Source: Heterobilharzia americana
Lineage: Eukaryota; Platyhelminthes; Trematoda; Strigeidida; Schistosomatidae
Length of the DNA stretch: 64,000 nt
Assembly: GCA_944470555.2 (NCBI GenBank)
Contig: OX104127.1
Span: 112,372,741 to 112,436,740, forward strand
Direction: 5' to 3'
The notes beneath the pieces are model-generated. The model searched no databases and had not been told where the DNA came from. It saw nothing but the letters and a program-made list of their open reading frames with translations. Made by a program: the position numbers and the translations under genes. Shown here piece after piece: positions 22,916 through 36,020 of this stretch (the stretch's first letter is position 1; every line of letters begins with the position of its first letter).

Positions 22916-25900
22916 AAATGACTTATCTCCGTCATCATTACTATTGTTATCGTCCAACTGTTACTTTAACCACCGTAAGTTTCACACTGTTACCAAGCTT
23001 CTTGATTGATGTCTACTTACCGTGTTTCAAAATGATGTAGTTTTTTATCTTTTCGGTGTTTTTATTTTCATTGTAAGCATCTTCGTTGCCATCACTAACC
23101 CGTATTATCACTATCATGGTCAATATTTTTGTTTACCTAACACCTATATTCTGTTAGTGTGCATCTTTATTAACCCATCTAGTTGGCTACTGATTGTTCC
23201 GTTCGGAATGATGTTACCCATCCAATTCTTTACCCCTTCCCAACCCAATCTTAGCTCTGTTTGACATAAGCAGATGATTCACTCCGCGTTGCCACGCCTT
23301 GGTCAATGTCATGATGTGCACTACGCATGTATGTATTCCTTCATCACACGACAGGATACAAACTTGTGTATGTAGGGCTGTGTACAGGGCTGATGAGTTC
23401 AACCGAAATTTATGAATTCAATAAATCCTGCCTTAGTCACGTTTGTTACTTGTTTTAAAATTTAGTACCTTCAGACATTTCTTAGTTCTCCGGGGTTAGC
23501 TGGAAAACACAACTAAGTGTCACTTGCATCGTGGTAGGGGTTTAATGACACTATGTGGGAAGATAATGTCAACGGCTGGTGACACGTGAAAATTTTGAAG
23601 CCATGATATTCACTGGAATGTCGCGAGAGACACGCGAGAAAGCACGTAACTACTAGCTCTACGCTGAAGATACAATAAAAGTTTTCCGGTTGGCTACAGC
23701 TATTTCCAGGAAAATGCTATTTGCTGCCATCTTTTGTACAATGGCCTAGACTGTTCAACAGGATGCGCCGTCATCGATATTCAAAAATGCTCCAAGGTGA
23801 TGCTGCACGAGCATGGCTGCGTATTTGATGGCTTCAGTGGCCCTTAGGAGGGAAGGTTAAGCTGCGCTTTATTTTTTGTTCTTGAAGAGACACATAAGTG
23901 GCATCATAGGGGCGGCATAGTTGAAACCATGCCTTCTGTAAAAACCTAACAGACAGCTGAATAATAATAACGGTAATAATTTATCATCGCAAATACAACC
24001 CCATGCCAGTTTACAGGCGTGATTATATACTTAAACCAGTTTCACACTCTTGGCTTCTAAGGTTTCATGACCCAAAGATGATTGGCAGATTTATGTAAGT
24101 TGAATCACTGTACGGAATATAGTAGGAAAATGGATACTCAAGGTTTCTACATGTAAGTTTTTCACAAGGATGAATTTCTTTCGCACGTTTCAAAAGAAGG
24201 AAAGGAGTGTAGAAAAACTGTAACGCCTTGTTGGAAATGATTCATTTTAAAGACAGATAGATGATAAAGGTGCACACCATATAACCTGTCAAAGATTATC
24301 TGGATAACTGTATGAGGCTGCTCCACAGTAGTAGGTTCCGGACTTCAAAATGGCCACCACTATATCCACTATCAGGCGTACACATTGGTTCTCAATATTA
24401 TCTCCAGGAAGCCGAACAGCTTGACTCACATTTTACTTTTCTGAGGGCTAACCGCGGTGCATATCTCTATTCCGACTCCTGACGTTTGAGGTTAGTCTAC
24501 TTATCTGAACTTTTGATCAAACTGTCACCGACTAAACGCGAATATATAGGCTACGAATGACATCATTCACAAAAATTTGAAATGCTTGCGCCGCATTTCG
24601 AATACTGGAAAGCATACTTGGAACTGCAAACATTGAAGGATGTCTAACGATGGCTGTTTCACGGGTGTATCCTGCTTCCATGATTGGAGAAAGAAAGCAA
24701 ACCGTCGCGACGGTACCCGCTGGTTATTGATATTCCGTCTTTACGTCCATGTCGCATAACAAGTGGCCGGTCTTACCACCTACGATTTCCATCAGAGTTT
24801 GCCGGTGGTACAGATCCTCGATCACGTGTATTCATTTTTGGAATTCCATGGTCTTCGCCAAAATTTGTCCTTCTGCGCCATAGGTATCGGAGAGGTCGCA
24901 TTATTTAATTCCACGGCCTTTTCTTGTTGGCTGGTTCAGTGAACGCCTGCAGTGGGACGATCCCACTAGTTTTGCGTAACATGCTAGGACTGAGAGATCT
25001 GAGACAGAGAAAAGTTCTCCATGGGGTTGTGAAGCACAGTCATCTCGGAATCTAGGCATACATGCTTTTTGATTACAGGTTGCACCTATGGAGCACTTCA
25101 AGAGTGTCTCTGATGTTTCTACTGGGGCTGCCGGGTGATTACTGGAGAGAGACTGGGGTGCTAAAAGTATGGCTTGCACCAGCTGTGATATTTCTGAATG
25201 GAATGGCAAGCGCAGATCACCTCGGTCGCAAGTTTCTCCGCCAAGCACTTCTCATGGCCATTAAGTCAACTGGTAATTGAACTGTTCCTTAGCTCGATGC
25301 TACGAAGTAGTTCGTAAAATCACTTTTACTCGAAATGGCTGCCCTCAACAACATGTGTGGATAACTTACATCAAGACAGAAGATCTGTTGCGACGAACCT
25401 GTTAAATTTCCACAGCCGTGGTCGTAAAACAACACGAAATTGAGAAAGGAAGTCCGTGTTGCCTTATTTTGCAGAGGTCGGTCTTTGCATACAGGAACTA
25501 TGTTTCGTGATTTTATGACCAGAAAGGAGTGACTTCCACGCAGTTTACCGTGAATAATCTTGGGAGATCGGTCATACACTGATTTGAAAACCTAATGTAT
25601 CAACAAGAAGAATACTAAACGTCCGAGAAATCGATGCGCAATACGAAAAGGAACTACCCGTCAGGTTGAGAAGTAGTTACACATACTGTGCATAAACACA
25701 GAGATCCAGCATCGATTCTTCGTACCTTTCGGATACCCGCAAGTACGAGGCTAGGAAACTAAATAGGCGGGAAAACCGGGTTCGAATTGCATGCTCGCCA
25801 ATTCGCGCCAGTGAAAGAAGATATGTGATCTAGTTGCGAAGCATTAGGGAAATGAGATTGCGCCTTTTGGTTGTCAGCTGTTTGCACTTTAAGTCTTGAG

Positions 25901-28900
25901 TGTACGCGGCGCTTTCAGTGATTCCGGCAATTGATTGTCTTGCTTCGCTTGTACTTTTGCAAGCAGTGGGCAAGCGATGTGTCCATTAGTGTCATGACAT
26001 AGAAAGCCAATGAATAAACGGCAGCCTCGGAATAGGCGTGATATGGGTGATTGATTTGAGCATCTTCGTCTTAACTTGCAACACGAACGTAACCTAGGCT
26101 GATATACCCAAGATTAAACCCGTGCAGGACATCATGATGAAATGCTGAATCCTTTGCACATTGTTGGGACTACCCAGAGGCTTAGAAGGTGGTTCAGAAA
26201 GCCCGAGTGGTATGCTGATCACGGACTTCCGAACATTATCTCGAGTAACCTGCCTCCGCTGATAGGCACGTGGAAGGTTGAGTGTACTGAGGAAGTCAAC
26301 TACTCACAAAAAAGCAGTCAATCCATGCACGTTGGACTCTGGGTCGTGATCTGGAGTCACTTAAGCAACGGGCCTGGTGCGATCGCCAGAAGGTCACTCG
26401 GTTATACTGTTATTCTGTGGAATCACATTCAAATCTGGAAGTTTGATGATCCAAACTTTGCCCACATGTTTGAATTAGCTCTTAGTGGCCGCAGTGTGTT
26501 TAGTGATAAACGTTTTGGCCTGGCCAAACCTGGGAGACCAGTTGTTGTTTTATCGTGAAGAACACTGGACGTGATACAAAGTACACCAGATGGTGGCATA
26601 AGTATATTGTAAAATGATCTAATGATGGAGGCATAACAGCCGAGTAGTGGTGCCAGAATCACCAGAACTGACAAAGGTTGTTGGCGGCGAGAACATTAAA
26701 GATGGAAAGGCTTGTGTTGAAACTTGTATTGAACTAGTGCTAGCCGACATACAACAGCCAATGTCCGAGTCTTAGGAGATCCATGCTGATAGTGCTAGTG
26801 GTTATGATAGCGAAAGTGAGGACACTGGAAAACAGGCGGTGGGGTTCAAGCCTAGGGTTGTGGCTACTTAACCACAGGTCGTGAAACACGAGTCGCTGTC
26901 AACAGAATATCCCTCTGAGTCACTCATCAACTGCCCGTGGACTCGCACCAACCTTTGTCCCAGTGTCTATCAGGATCCATCCCTGGGGAAACGATCCTTT
27001 TAGTGGACGAGAAAACAGTTAAGGGGTTGTACGGTAACGGTAGTTCCCACAAAGCGCCGGCCCACACGTAACCTGACCAGCTGGGTTGCTTCTTCTCGTG
27101 ATGGCCCACCAAGCCCAGTGGCAACAACACGAACCAGTTTGCGAGAGGCTTGAATAGCACTACTACTTCAGGATTCTGATGAAGTCCTGTCCCGAGGATG
27201 AGATGGATAACTACGTGAGAAACGAAGATCCGGCATTGCCCGAAGAACACTTCACAGTTGAAACTGGAGGTACTACTGTTCCACAGTTAATATATTACCA
27301 CATCGGCAAAAATAAAAGGGAAACCTAGCATGATGTCATCAATGAAAAAACTCGTGTGTATGTCTGTCGCCGATGGATTCGAAGCAACGTCAAAACACCA
27401 CAATCTGGTGATAAAATCTCACTCAATAAAACCTGTTACTAATTTGATTCTACCTTCTTGGACTATGTACTCTGAGCAAACAGCTAGTAACCAATGAAAA
27501 TGAGACATGGAATAGTTGTTTTTCACGGATGCAGGACAACACGTTGAAGCTAGACTCGCAAGGCCGAAAGAACCTTTGATGCGTAGTCAACTACTTTAAA
27601 AGTATTTAGGTGGGTTATGCATTTATTGAATTCAAGTGCGTGTTCTAGTGCCAAGAATCCGCGCCACAGAACTGAGGTGGTGGTGATGAGAAACTTTCGT
27701 CTGTCCTCAAAATAGTGGCTCAAATACACAATCTTTTACATTAGGATTCTATTGAATCGAAAATGATGCAAATTCCTGAGCATACAGATCACATGAGACT
27801 AACAGGTTTTGGAATTTACGAAGTAGTACAGTGTGATTATGAATAAAGTAAATGTTACGCACATGATTGTTAGGATTCATTGGAAATTCAGTGCCACGCT
27901 TGTTTTAGCTGATGACTTTCATATTTTAGCGCAGTTACGAGCGTTCGCGTATCGGTTCCGTAAAATGTTTAATTGTCCGCTGGAATCAATTTTATGTAAA
28001 CTATAAACAATGGAATTTTACTTCACGTTGACTAAAAAGTTGAGCAAATATACTTGGAGTGTACAGGTATGTTCGTGGATAGTTCAAATGTTGCGTTAGT
28101 GTAACGCATTTTGGTTGCTGTATTTATTTGCTGCTTGCACTTTTACCACTTTCATATCATGAGTGATTCTGAAGTGGAAAATCATTTGTGACAGTGAATT
28201 AAACTTATCTAAAGATAAATAGACGTTCGAAAAGCTTTTTGTTACTTTTAATTACATCACCGGCTAACGATCGCATTGATGAGATACGTCCCTTTCTTAG
28301 GCTACTTAAACTGATCATGATATTTGGAGATTCATAATAAACATGTTTGTTATGAGAAATCTAATTTTGGGCCGAGTTCATTGACAAGGTAAAGTCTACA
28401 GGTTAATTTTAATCATATAGTTCTCGGTAATGTGTACTGTTGCAAATGATTGGATTAGTTTTTTTTTTTTTACTCATGTAAGAACAACATACAATTGTGA
28501 TTGATATTGACGGCAAAGTAAAACGTCTACTTCACGGCTTATAGACCCCGAGAGTTTTGAGGTTTTCACGTAACCGCCGAACTCATGATCGACCTCTAGC
28601 CTAATTCTTACGAGGGTCAGGATTCCTTCTGTAGGACATGTAACTTAGTCGCAAAGTGGTGTCATATTCTTAGACCACCTTGGCTTGAGTGGGGTACAAA
28701 AGCAGCTGTCTGGTAGTCCAAACATTACATATGAGATCAGCATAAACAGGAGACATCCAAGTTCTGATTTCCGTGTTTGTGCAAGACCTGGGACAAAATA
28801 ATATCACCCCACACTAACTTGGCATTGATAATATTGGAAGCTAGCACATCCCTTGATTCAAATCACTGTCGCCCCTTTTAAGGTCCAAGTTTGCTGTTAC

Positions 28901-29252
28901 TATGAAACAAACATAAAGTTGTGTTAGATGACTTTCCCACCACAGTTAAAGCAATGTAAGCACAACTTTTAGCTTAAATATGAAATCTGAACAACCTTAC
29001 CAATCTCTTACTACGTAGTTTGTTCAAGAACTTATCATGACCGATTTTGAAATGCCACTTTTACTGAATTGGTTTTGTCGACAAGGTTGGCATTTGATTC
29101 AGACTATTCGTCACAGCTATTGATTATTATTTAAATTCCCAAATTCCAGTTTTGTGGGTCCTTTCAGTTGCCTGAAAGTGATTAACAAAAAAGTGTGAAA
29201 CGATGTTTCCCTGTCCAAAATGGGTTTCAACTTACATGCTGCTTACAATAAT

Positions 29253-29255
<3 letters not shown>
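22916..29255. other. Poorly readable region, no confident gene
   Basis: Scattered frames of 60-138 codons on both strands. The longest, 26142-26558 (+, 138 codons), has no recognised domain, and downstream frames in the same register soon hit stops. Small T-runs occur at about 28460. It probably contains old unrecognised transposon sequence. Confidence 0.3.

Positions 29256-29318
<63 letters not shown>
29256..29318. repeat. (AT)n microsatellite, about 63 bp
   Basis: Uninterrupted alternating AT over about 31 units. Confidence 0.97.
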
Positions 29319-29322
<4 letters not shown>

Positions 29323-30089
29323 TTGTTTATGTTAGGAGGTAGATCTCTTATGCAATTTATGCTCTTCATTTGGTTTGTGATTTCAAAACTAGTAGTGTGA
29401 ATTAGTGGCGTGGTGTCGATTTGCGCACTTGCTGGGAAACCATATTTATTGTTTAGTCTACTTGTTCTCTGTGGAGTGTTGTTGTTGCTTCAACTCATCG
29501 CACATCGCTCTCGGACACTTAAACACCGATTGTGGTTAAGTCGTTTTATTTTCACAAATTTTATGTTGAGTAAAATCGCAGATTCGCTCATTTTAAGGGT
29601 CTTATGGAGTTGCAGGATAAACTGTGACAATTTATGCTCGTGGTCAACGAAACGAAACCGTTTCGATTCTTACTATACTTATTTACCTTAACAGAAATTA
29701 TTGTATGGATTGTGTGTATAAAAAACTCCATGATTACTAGTATTAAGTGATACATAAAAGCAGGCGATCGAAGTCGTATTTGAGAATCCGTATGCTCAAG
29801 TTTGTAACAAATGCATGATATATTTAGTTGACCTCTATTTTGTAATTGCATTCATATACTGTTATTATTGAAGATGGGATATCTCTATTTCCTGAATGTT
29901 TTTCCCTTTTAGGTAGTTTGACTTGATGCACATCGTTGTTAGGTTTTAGTTCTGTAGGGGGTACAATTTTGAAAGCAAGGATAAGCAATAAAGTAAAAAG
30001 AAAGGTGAGATAAATAGATTCTAGTTAGAAGAGTTGTAAGTCGTTAGAAGCGTCAGATGGATCAGTGAGTCTGTCCGCATCGACTTGAG
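29319..30089. other. Unassigned sequence
   Basis: A 93-codon plus frame (29410-29691), hydrophobic at its start, has no recognised motif and no splice or promoter support. Confidence 0.25.
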
Positions 30090-31440
30090 ACCTGGCATTA
30101 CTGCCTACTGAACCACATCGCCACACCTCATATCAGCACATTAAGGTAGAAAGGATCAACACTCGAGAAATAAGGTGGAAAGTAGTATGTGTTAAAAAGT
30201 CATGAAGGTTATTTGTGTAATCATCTGCGCCACGGCGATCAATTCTAAGGCATATCACGTAGAGTATCTAATAACTGACCCCCACCTCGAAGCCTGGATT
30301 TCCTTTACACGACTCAGAACAACAGTTGGAAACTTCATGGACTGGTATATGCTTTAGTTTGACTGTCGTTTAACTTTTTGCAGCCTAAATCTTCCTCAAC
30401 TAACATTGTGTGATGAAGTAGATGGTCACTAGGCATGTGTAACATGTTCCAACCATCTGAGTTAATGAAAGGTTTACAACCTCATCAACTGGCCTACCTG
30501 TTCTTCCCAAAACTCTACGCCTGACTCCTAAGTGGTGATTACTGAACTCCTGAAGTATTGTTATATTCTCCACCTTAATTGGCTGTTTCACAAAACTGTA
30601 CATCAGAAGAGTGAACTGTAGTGCAGTACGCTTGACCCTGCACAGGTAGCCGGATATCGTGCCGACCCCATAGATGATGTAACTCGGGCAGGCCTTTTAT
30701 ATTCTTGCGAATCTCTTCGGTTATTGACTCAACCTTCCAGTTAAGTGAGATGGTCGACGCCGTCAACCGCTTCACTCTTTGTTGTTTGACGTAGCATCAG
30801 CACAGACCAGTCCTGTAGTAATTTGCATTTGGGTGATGCGAAATCGATTACAAACATTTTGGGTTTCCAGAATACCTCTTGTCAATGTCTTCACCTGATC
30901 GAACTGTGCCGTGTGATAAAGTCAATCCTTGCTAAGTTAGACAGGAAGACAAAAGCCGTCATAAGCACTTCACTGGCAAAATCAAATAGAGAGCGGATGC
31001 CCTTCTCGGACACCACCTAAGTCCACAACTCAACCAATACTCCTCTTTGGGCTCTAACATGCCGAAAGGTGTTCATATACAGGTGTTGTGCTTACTCGGT
31101 ATCTCTTGCATTGAAGCATTGTAACAAGATTTATCGACCAGAAATTTGGATGCCGCCTTCACATCAGGAAATAAGGCTTGTGAGGGATGCCAGTTAGTAT
31201 GCCTGTGTTCCCGAACTTGAAGTAAGATGAATAGCTGGTGGGTACACTGGGAACAATACTTCAAACCTGCCTGGGTTTTTCGGGTTCCCTGCTCTTGTCC
31301 TTTGCTTAGATAATAATACTTGATAGTTGCACTCTGCCAGAATCATCATAGAGCCCTGTCTATTCCTGGTCACAACTTAGGCACTCACTGACTGAAATAA
31401 GGATAAAGCTAAAGGTGAATTCTCCTAAAACAGACATTGA
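30090..31440 (-). mobile_element. Decayed RTE-like copy (family B)
   Basis: The 3' end near 30090 shows the family B terminal sequence (GCCACACCTCATATCAGCAC, compare 12410 and 32690). Minus frames at 30400-30775 carry damaged RTE thumb/tail blocks: WKVESITEEIRKNIKGLPEL, HLWGRHDIRLPVQGQAYC and RRVLGRTGRPVDEVVNLS. The frame is multiply broken. The 5' limit is uncertain. Confidence 0.6.
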
Positions 31441-31443
31441 GGC

Positions 31444-32640
31444 AAATCAACATAGAACCTCACAAAGAAGTGCATTGGTTCAAGTCACCACACTTCACAG
31501 TAGCATGCGGAGAACAAGTGGATAGAGAAACTCATCAAAGCAGACAAAAGTGTGTATGGGAGGAGTTAGAATTTGAAAACGAAAGTTAGTGAAAATATTC
31601 AAGCTTTGGAAGACGTCAAAGAGTGAATATATCTGCATCACTGCAACCGATTTTCAACCATATCACCAAAGGTTTCCAACTATTTAATCCTAGGGTTATG
31701 GGGACTGCACTCAGGTAGTCTACATCTTTTCATAACTAATACCACCAGTGAGTGACTTCATGTATTTGTCCCACGTCTTGATCTGGTCACCCTTAGTTTT
31801 CTTCCAACCTAATCTAAATTTTTCTAGCATCGCACACTAAGGCAGCTGGTGGCCAGGCATGCGCAACACATATCTAAGCTACTGCAGTCAACGGAAGTCC
31901 ACAACTTCATCGACCACCTTCCCTTCCTTGCCTAGTACCCTTTGCCTGACCTCGATATTACTCACACGGTGATTCCACCATCCGTAGCCAATGCTGTGAA
32001 GAAACCTGTGTTATGAAACTTGTACCTTCACACTTATTTTTAACGACCATTTCTCACAGTCGTACAATAGGACAGGACAAACTGCAGTGCAGTATACTCA
32101 TCCTTTAATAGGTTGTCAGATATCCTGCAAACTGGCATGGAAGGTGATTCATGTTGGCAAATGATAAACAGGTATTCTGTATCCGAGCTGAGATTTCATC
32201 AACAACCAGCCCGTTCGCGCCGAAGTAACTCCCCAAGTAAATGAAGTGTTCGACGCATTTCACTTCACTCCCTATTGTTAAACCGGGAGTGGTTGCAGAC
32301 CAGCTATGGACCATCAATTTACATTTGACAGGTGCAAAACGCATGCCAAACATACTCAGATTTCTCAGTCGTCAGGAGACCTGCGTTTCGTCAGCGTCTT
32401 CACCCAACAGGACAATATCATCTGCATACTCCAAGTCAGTCAGATAGCCTCCAATGGAAAGATTAATTCTTGTGAAGTAAGACGTACCTTAGGTTATGTC
32501 CATTAGTAGGTCGATGACGAAGTTAAGTAGGAACGACGATAGTGAGCATTCCTGGTGGACACCACTAGTTGTAGTCAATTCAGATGAAAATTCTCTACAA
32601 ACCACCATACAGCTGCGTGAGTTCGAATAAAGGTCTTCCA
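31444..32640 (-). mobile_element. Decayed RTE-like copy, C-terminal part; its 3' 530 bp recurs inverted at 40.2-40.8 kb
   Basis: Minus strand: MFGMRFAPVKCKLMVHSW (32353), EVKCVEHFIYLGSYFGANGL, then, downstream with breaks, the VSNIEVRQRVLGKEGK-like and KTWDKYMKSL-like tail blocks near 31.8-31.95 kb. 31444-31972 is repeated in inverted orientation at 40246-40774 (coordinates sum to 72218). Confidence 0.7.
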
Positions 32641-35600
32641 TCATCATCATCAATATCAACATAGGACTAGGCATTACTGCCAATGGTCCGAGTTGCCACA
32701 CCTCATATCAGTACATCAAGTAAAAAGGCAGTGAGGCGCAAGATGAAGATAAGAAAACTCAGTCAAAAGAAATATAAAGTACGAAAAAAGAATGAGAAAA
32801 TGGTGAGATTCGGTATAGTGTCGTTAGGATTAGGATAATGTGTGTGGGGATACATATGCGCCACTGACATTGGTTCTGAGCCATATCACCTAGAATCCCC
32901 CACCACTTGTTCCTCTTGTTCTGCAGACCCCAACCGGCCAGTCTGCACCGCCTCACATGGCTCAAACCAACAACCAAAGACTTCATACATTAGTGCATGT
33001 TTTAGTCTGGCCGCCTCAGGCTTTTTCCAGCCTGGACCTACTTCGGCCAACATTGTGTGACGAGGCAATCGGTGACTAGGCATACGTAACACGTGTCGGA
33101 GCCAACCATCTCAGTCGATGAAGGTTCACAACCTCGCCAACTGATTTACCTCTTCTCCCTGAAACTCTACATTTGACTTGTGCGTTACTCACGTGGTGAC
33201 ACCACGGAATACGGCGGCCTATACTACGAAGGCAGTGCTGGTCAAACACCTGAAGCCTTCTCATGTCTTCCATCTTCAGTGGCCATGTTTCACAGTCATA
33301 CGGCGAGACAGACCGGACTACTGCGCAGTACACGCGGCCCTTAATAGACAATCAGATATCACGGCGGTGCCACATGTGGCGTAAGTTGGTGAAAGCCAGC
33401 CGAGCCTTTTGTATCCGTGCAGAGATTTCATCGGCCACTGAGCCACCAGGGAAGGGCCGATCCTACTTCCCAGGTAAGTGAATTGGTCAACACACTCAAC
33501 CACTTCACTCTCTATTGTTAGCCGTGGCACCGTTGAAGACCAATCCTGGAGCAAAAATTTGCATCTGGATGGTGAAAAACGCATTCCAAACATTCTCAGC
33601 CTGCCACTCAAAGTGTTCGAAAGACTGCATGTTGTCAGCGTCTTCACCTGACAGGACTATATCATCTGAATATTCTAGGTCTAATGAAGTTTCCCCTGCG
33701 ATTAGATCAATATCTGTGTAATCAGGCGACGAGAGGGAGACCTCTATAAGAATATCTGTGGTAAAATTGAATAAGAATGGAGAGTGGGCACTCTTGACGG
33801 ACACCACTCGATGAGCATAGCTCCCTGGGCATCTCACCATAGACTCCTTTGATACCTCAGGAGTTAGCCCGTCTGATCCTCCCGCCCTTCCTCGTTTCAG
33901 CTTGTTCGACTTCTGCTAGTGTTGCGAGGGGTCTACCTCAATGTTGCATTCGAGACTCGACTGGATCTCAGGCAACGCAGTGGTGTCTGGAGACCAGTTA
34001 AACTATTCCTCGAAGTGTCCTATCCATCGTTCCAGTCATCTCCTCTGCGAGTGGATTGCAGATCCATCCTTCTCCGCTATGGTCTCACTAACTGCAGTTG
34101 ACCTTTCCACCCTAGTTTCCTTAGTAAATGTAAATAACTGTCTACTGCTACCAATCGCCACTGACTTTCCCATCTTTTTAGCCTTCCCTGCTCACCACTG
34201 TTCGCAGTCGTTGGGTGGACTTTTTCTCAGTCTACTTTAATGTTGTGCTAGTTCTTCATTGTACTCGGGGCCTACGGGGAGGGGTTCACGTGCATTCATT
34301 AGTTTGGAGGAAGCTGCTGATATCCACTCTTTCGGAGTCGGTTACGGTCTTCAGCGCTGCTTTTGGAGCAGACTGGAGATGGCACCAAGCTTCTTCTGGA
34401 TGAGTGATAGTCTTCTGTTCCGATAACCACCTAGGCAACTTCTCACTGAACACGGCTTTGGTGTTTTCGTTGTCCAGCAGCACTCGCAATCGTCTTGTTG
34501 CCAATTTTTTTTACGTCCATTGAGTCGCAGGCATATACGCGCTCGGACCAACGCGTGGTCGCTATCCAAGCATGCACTCCAGAAGGAGCGGCAGTCCTCG
34601 GCCTATCCTCTCCGGCGATGACTGATAGCAATGTGGTCTATCTGTGTCCATTGCTGAGTCGAACTTGGTGGACGTCATGTCCGACAGTGTCTTTCTTTAT
34701 GTCTGAAATATGTGCTAGCTAAAAATAGGCGGTTATCTGAGCATAGTTATAGTAGGCGACCACCGTCACCTGTACGTTTAGCCGGGATTCCGAAAGTGCC
34801 ACCTAAGTGCCTTTCTGACTCACTCAGTCTACCTACCTGTGCATTGAAATCACCTGTAACAACCATCACGTTCGATCATTTGGCCTTCGAGAAGATGCTA
34901 GACTGTTTACTGTAGAACTCGTCCCTCACTTCATCCTGACTACAGTCAGTGGGTGCATAAGTAAAGATTAGAAAGAGACAACGGTGAGTCTCCCTATTGC
35001 TCTCAGTTCTCACTGTACCGTTCAGCCGGATAGCGCAGAGGCGACTATCAACTGGGTACCAGTCTAGTAGTGAGTTTTCTGCCCTGGTGCTTAGTGCTAT
35101 GCCTACACCTACAGGACCATGAGAGCTAGCTGACAAATCTTTAGAAACTCGAAGGGTGAACCTTGCGGATTCACCAGATTAGTCGGGAGAGGTCAGGTGA
35201 ATAACCACACTTGGGTCCTGTATGCGTGTCTCACAAACAGCACACGTCCATGGCCCGTGTTATTAGAGTCTTGACCAATGATGGCTGTTGACCAACTTGA
35301 CGGAGGGTGTGGACATTCAAGGGTCTCATGTGTAATTTGGAGCGTGGTTTAAGCAGACCAAAGATGCTGTTCTGTGAACTCAGATCGTTGTCAAAGGCTG
35401 CAGAGCTAGGAGAATTTGAAGATGATGTAGCATCGTTAATTGAGAGATGTGAAGGAAGATTAAAAGGTAATGATGGGGAAGGTGGATAGCAGTCTGTGGA
35501 AACTTGAGTGCTGATATTTCCCGGGTGCCCACACCGTGGGATGCTGTTTCTCCTTAAGGTACCTGAAGGAGATCTGTGTGACCCCAGAGCCCATGGGACA

Positions 35601-36020
35601 TCTGCTTGAAGCCTTTCACACGCACCCTTTTGTGTATGGTTGTTTTGGGGTCTGATGGTCAAAAAGAGATGAAAAATGAACCAACACCGCCGCCTTGGCA
35701 GACCATTGGGTATGGTGGAGTGTGTTATTTTTGGGACCTGACCTTTTCTAACCCTACCTCCCACTGAGAAGGCAGCATCAGTATGGCACTGCTGGTCATC
35801 CAAGGGGGACAGACACCTTACTGCTGTCACAACCCAACCATCCGGCAGCAGTACGACTTCGCCCTCAGACCTCCATCATAGTGTAGTAATTTACACCACA
35901 ACGGTAACTACTTTGCTTGTAACCACTATCCAACAGACCTTTCTGGTATGGTAGGACGTTGATGGAACAAGTGTTCCACCAGTATAGCTCGATAGGTCAT
36001 TGTGATATGGAGGCCCGACC
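32641..36020 (-). mobile_element. Most complete family B RTE-like element; RT half twins 12.4-14.4 kb
   Basis: Read on the minus strand from about 36020: a 5' leader, then a 199-codon frame (35830-35231) whose end reads MRPLNVHTLRQVGQQPSL, the start of the RTE endonuclease. At 35136-34876 an endonuclease piece reads IRLNGTVRTE and IFTYAPTDCSQDEV. The RT/thumb half at 34652-32653 matches the copy at 12376-14376 frame for frame. The 3' end is near 32641, followed by a short CAT repeat. Stops and frameshifts throughout make it non-autonomous. Confidence 0.75.
35750..36020 (-). repeat. Family B RTE 5'-leader repeat, copy 1
   Basis: Similar in the same orientation to 38440-38710: both contain a GGCAGCATCAGT/GGCGGCATCAGT block, a GTAACTACTTTGC block and a final CGATAGGTCATTGTGATAT / CGTTGGGTCATTGTGATAT block. 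Each sits just upstream (minus sense) of an RTE endonuclease region, so it is read as the element 5' leader. Confidence 0.6.

Noticed and set aside
26142..26558. 138-codon plus frame as a possible gene
   Set aside because: No motif, no splice or promoter context, and the surrounding register is full of stops. It is kept only as an unassigned frame.
29256..29318. (AT)n tract as a replication origin or promoter
   Set aside because: A plain microsatellite with no flanking signal; no function can be argued.
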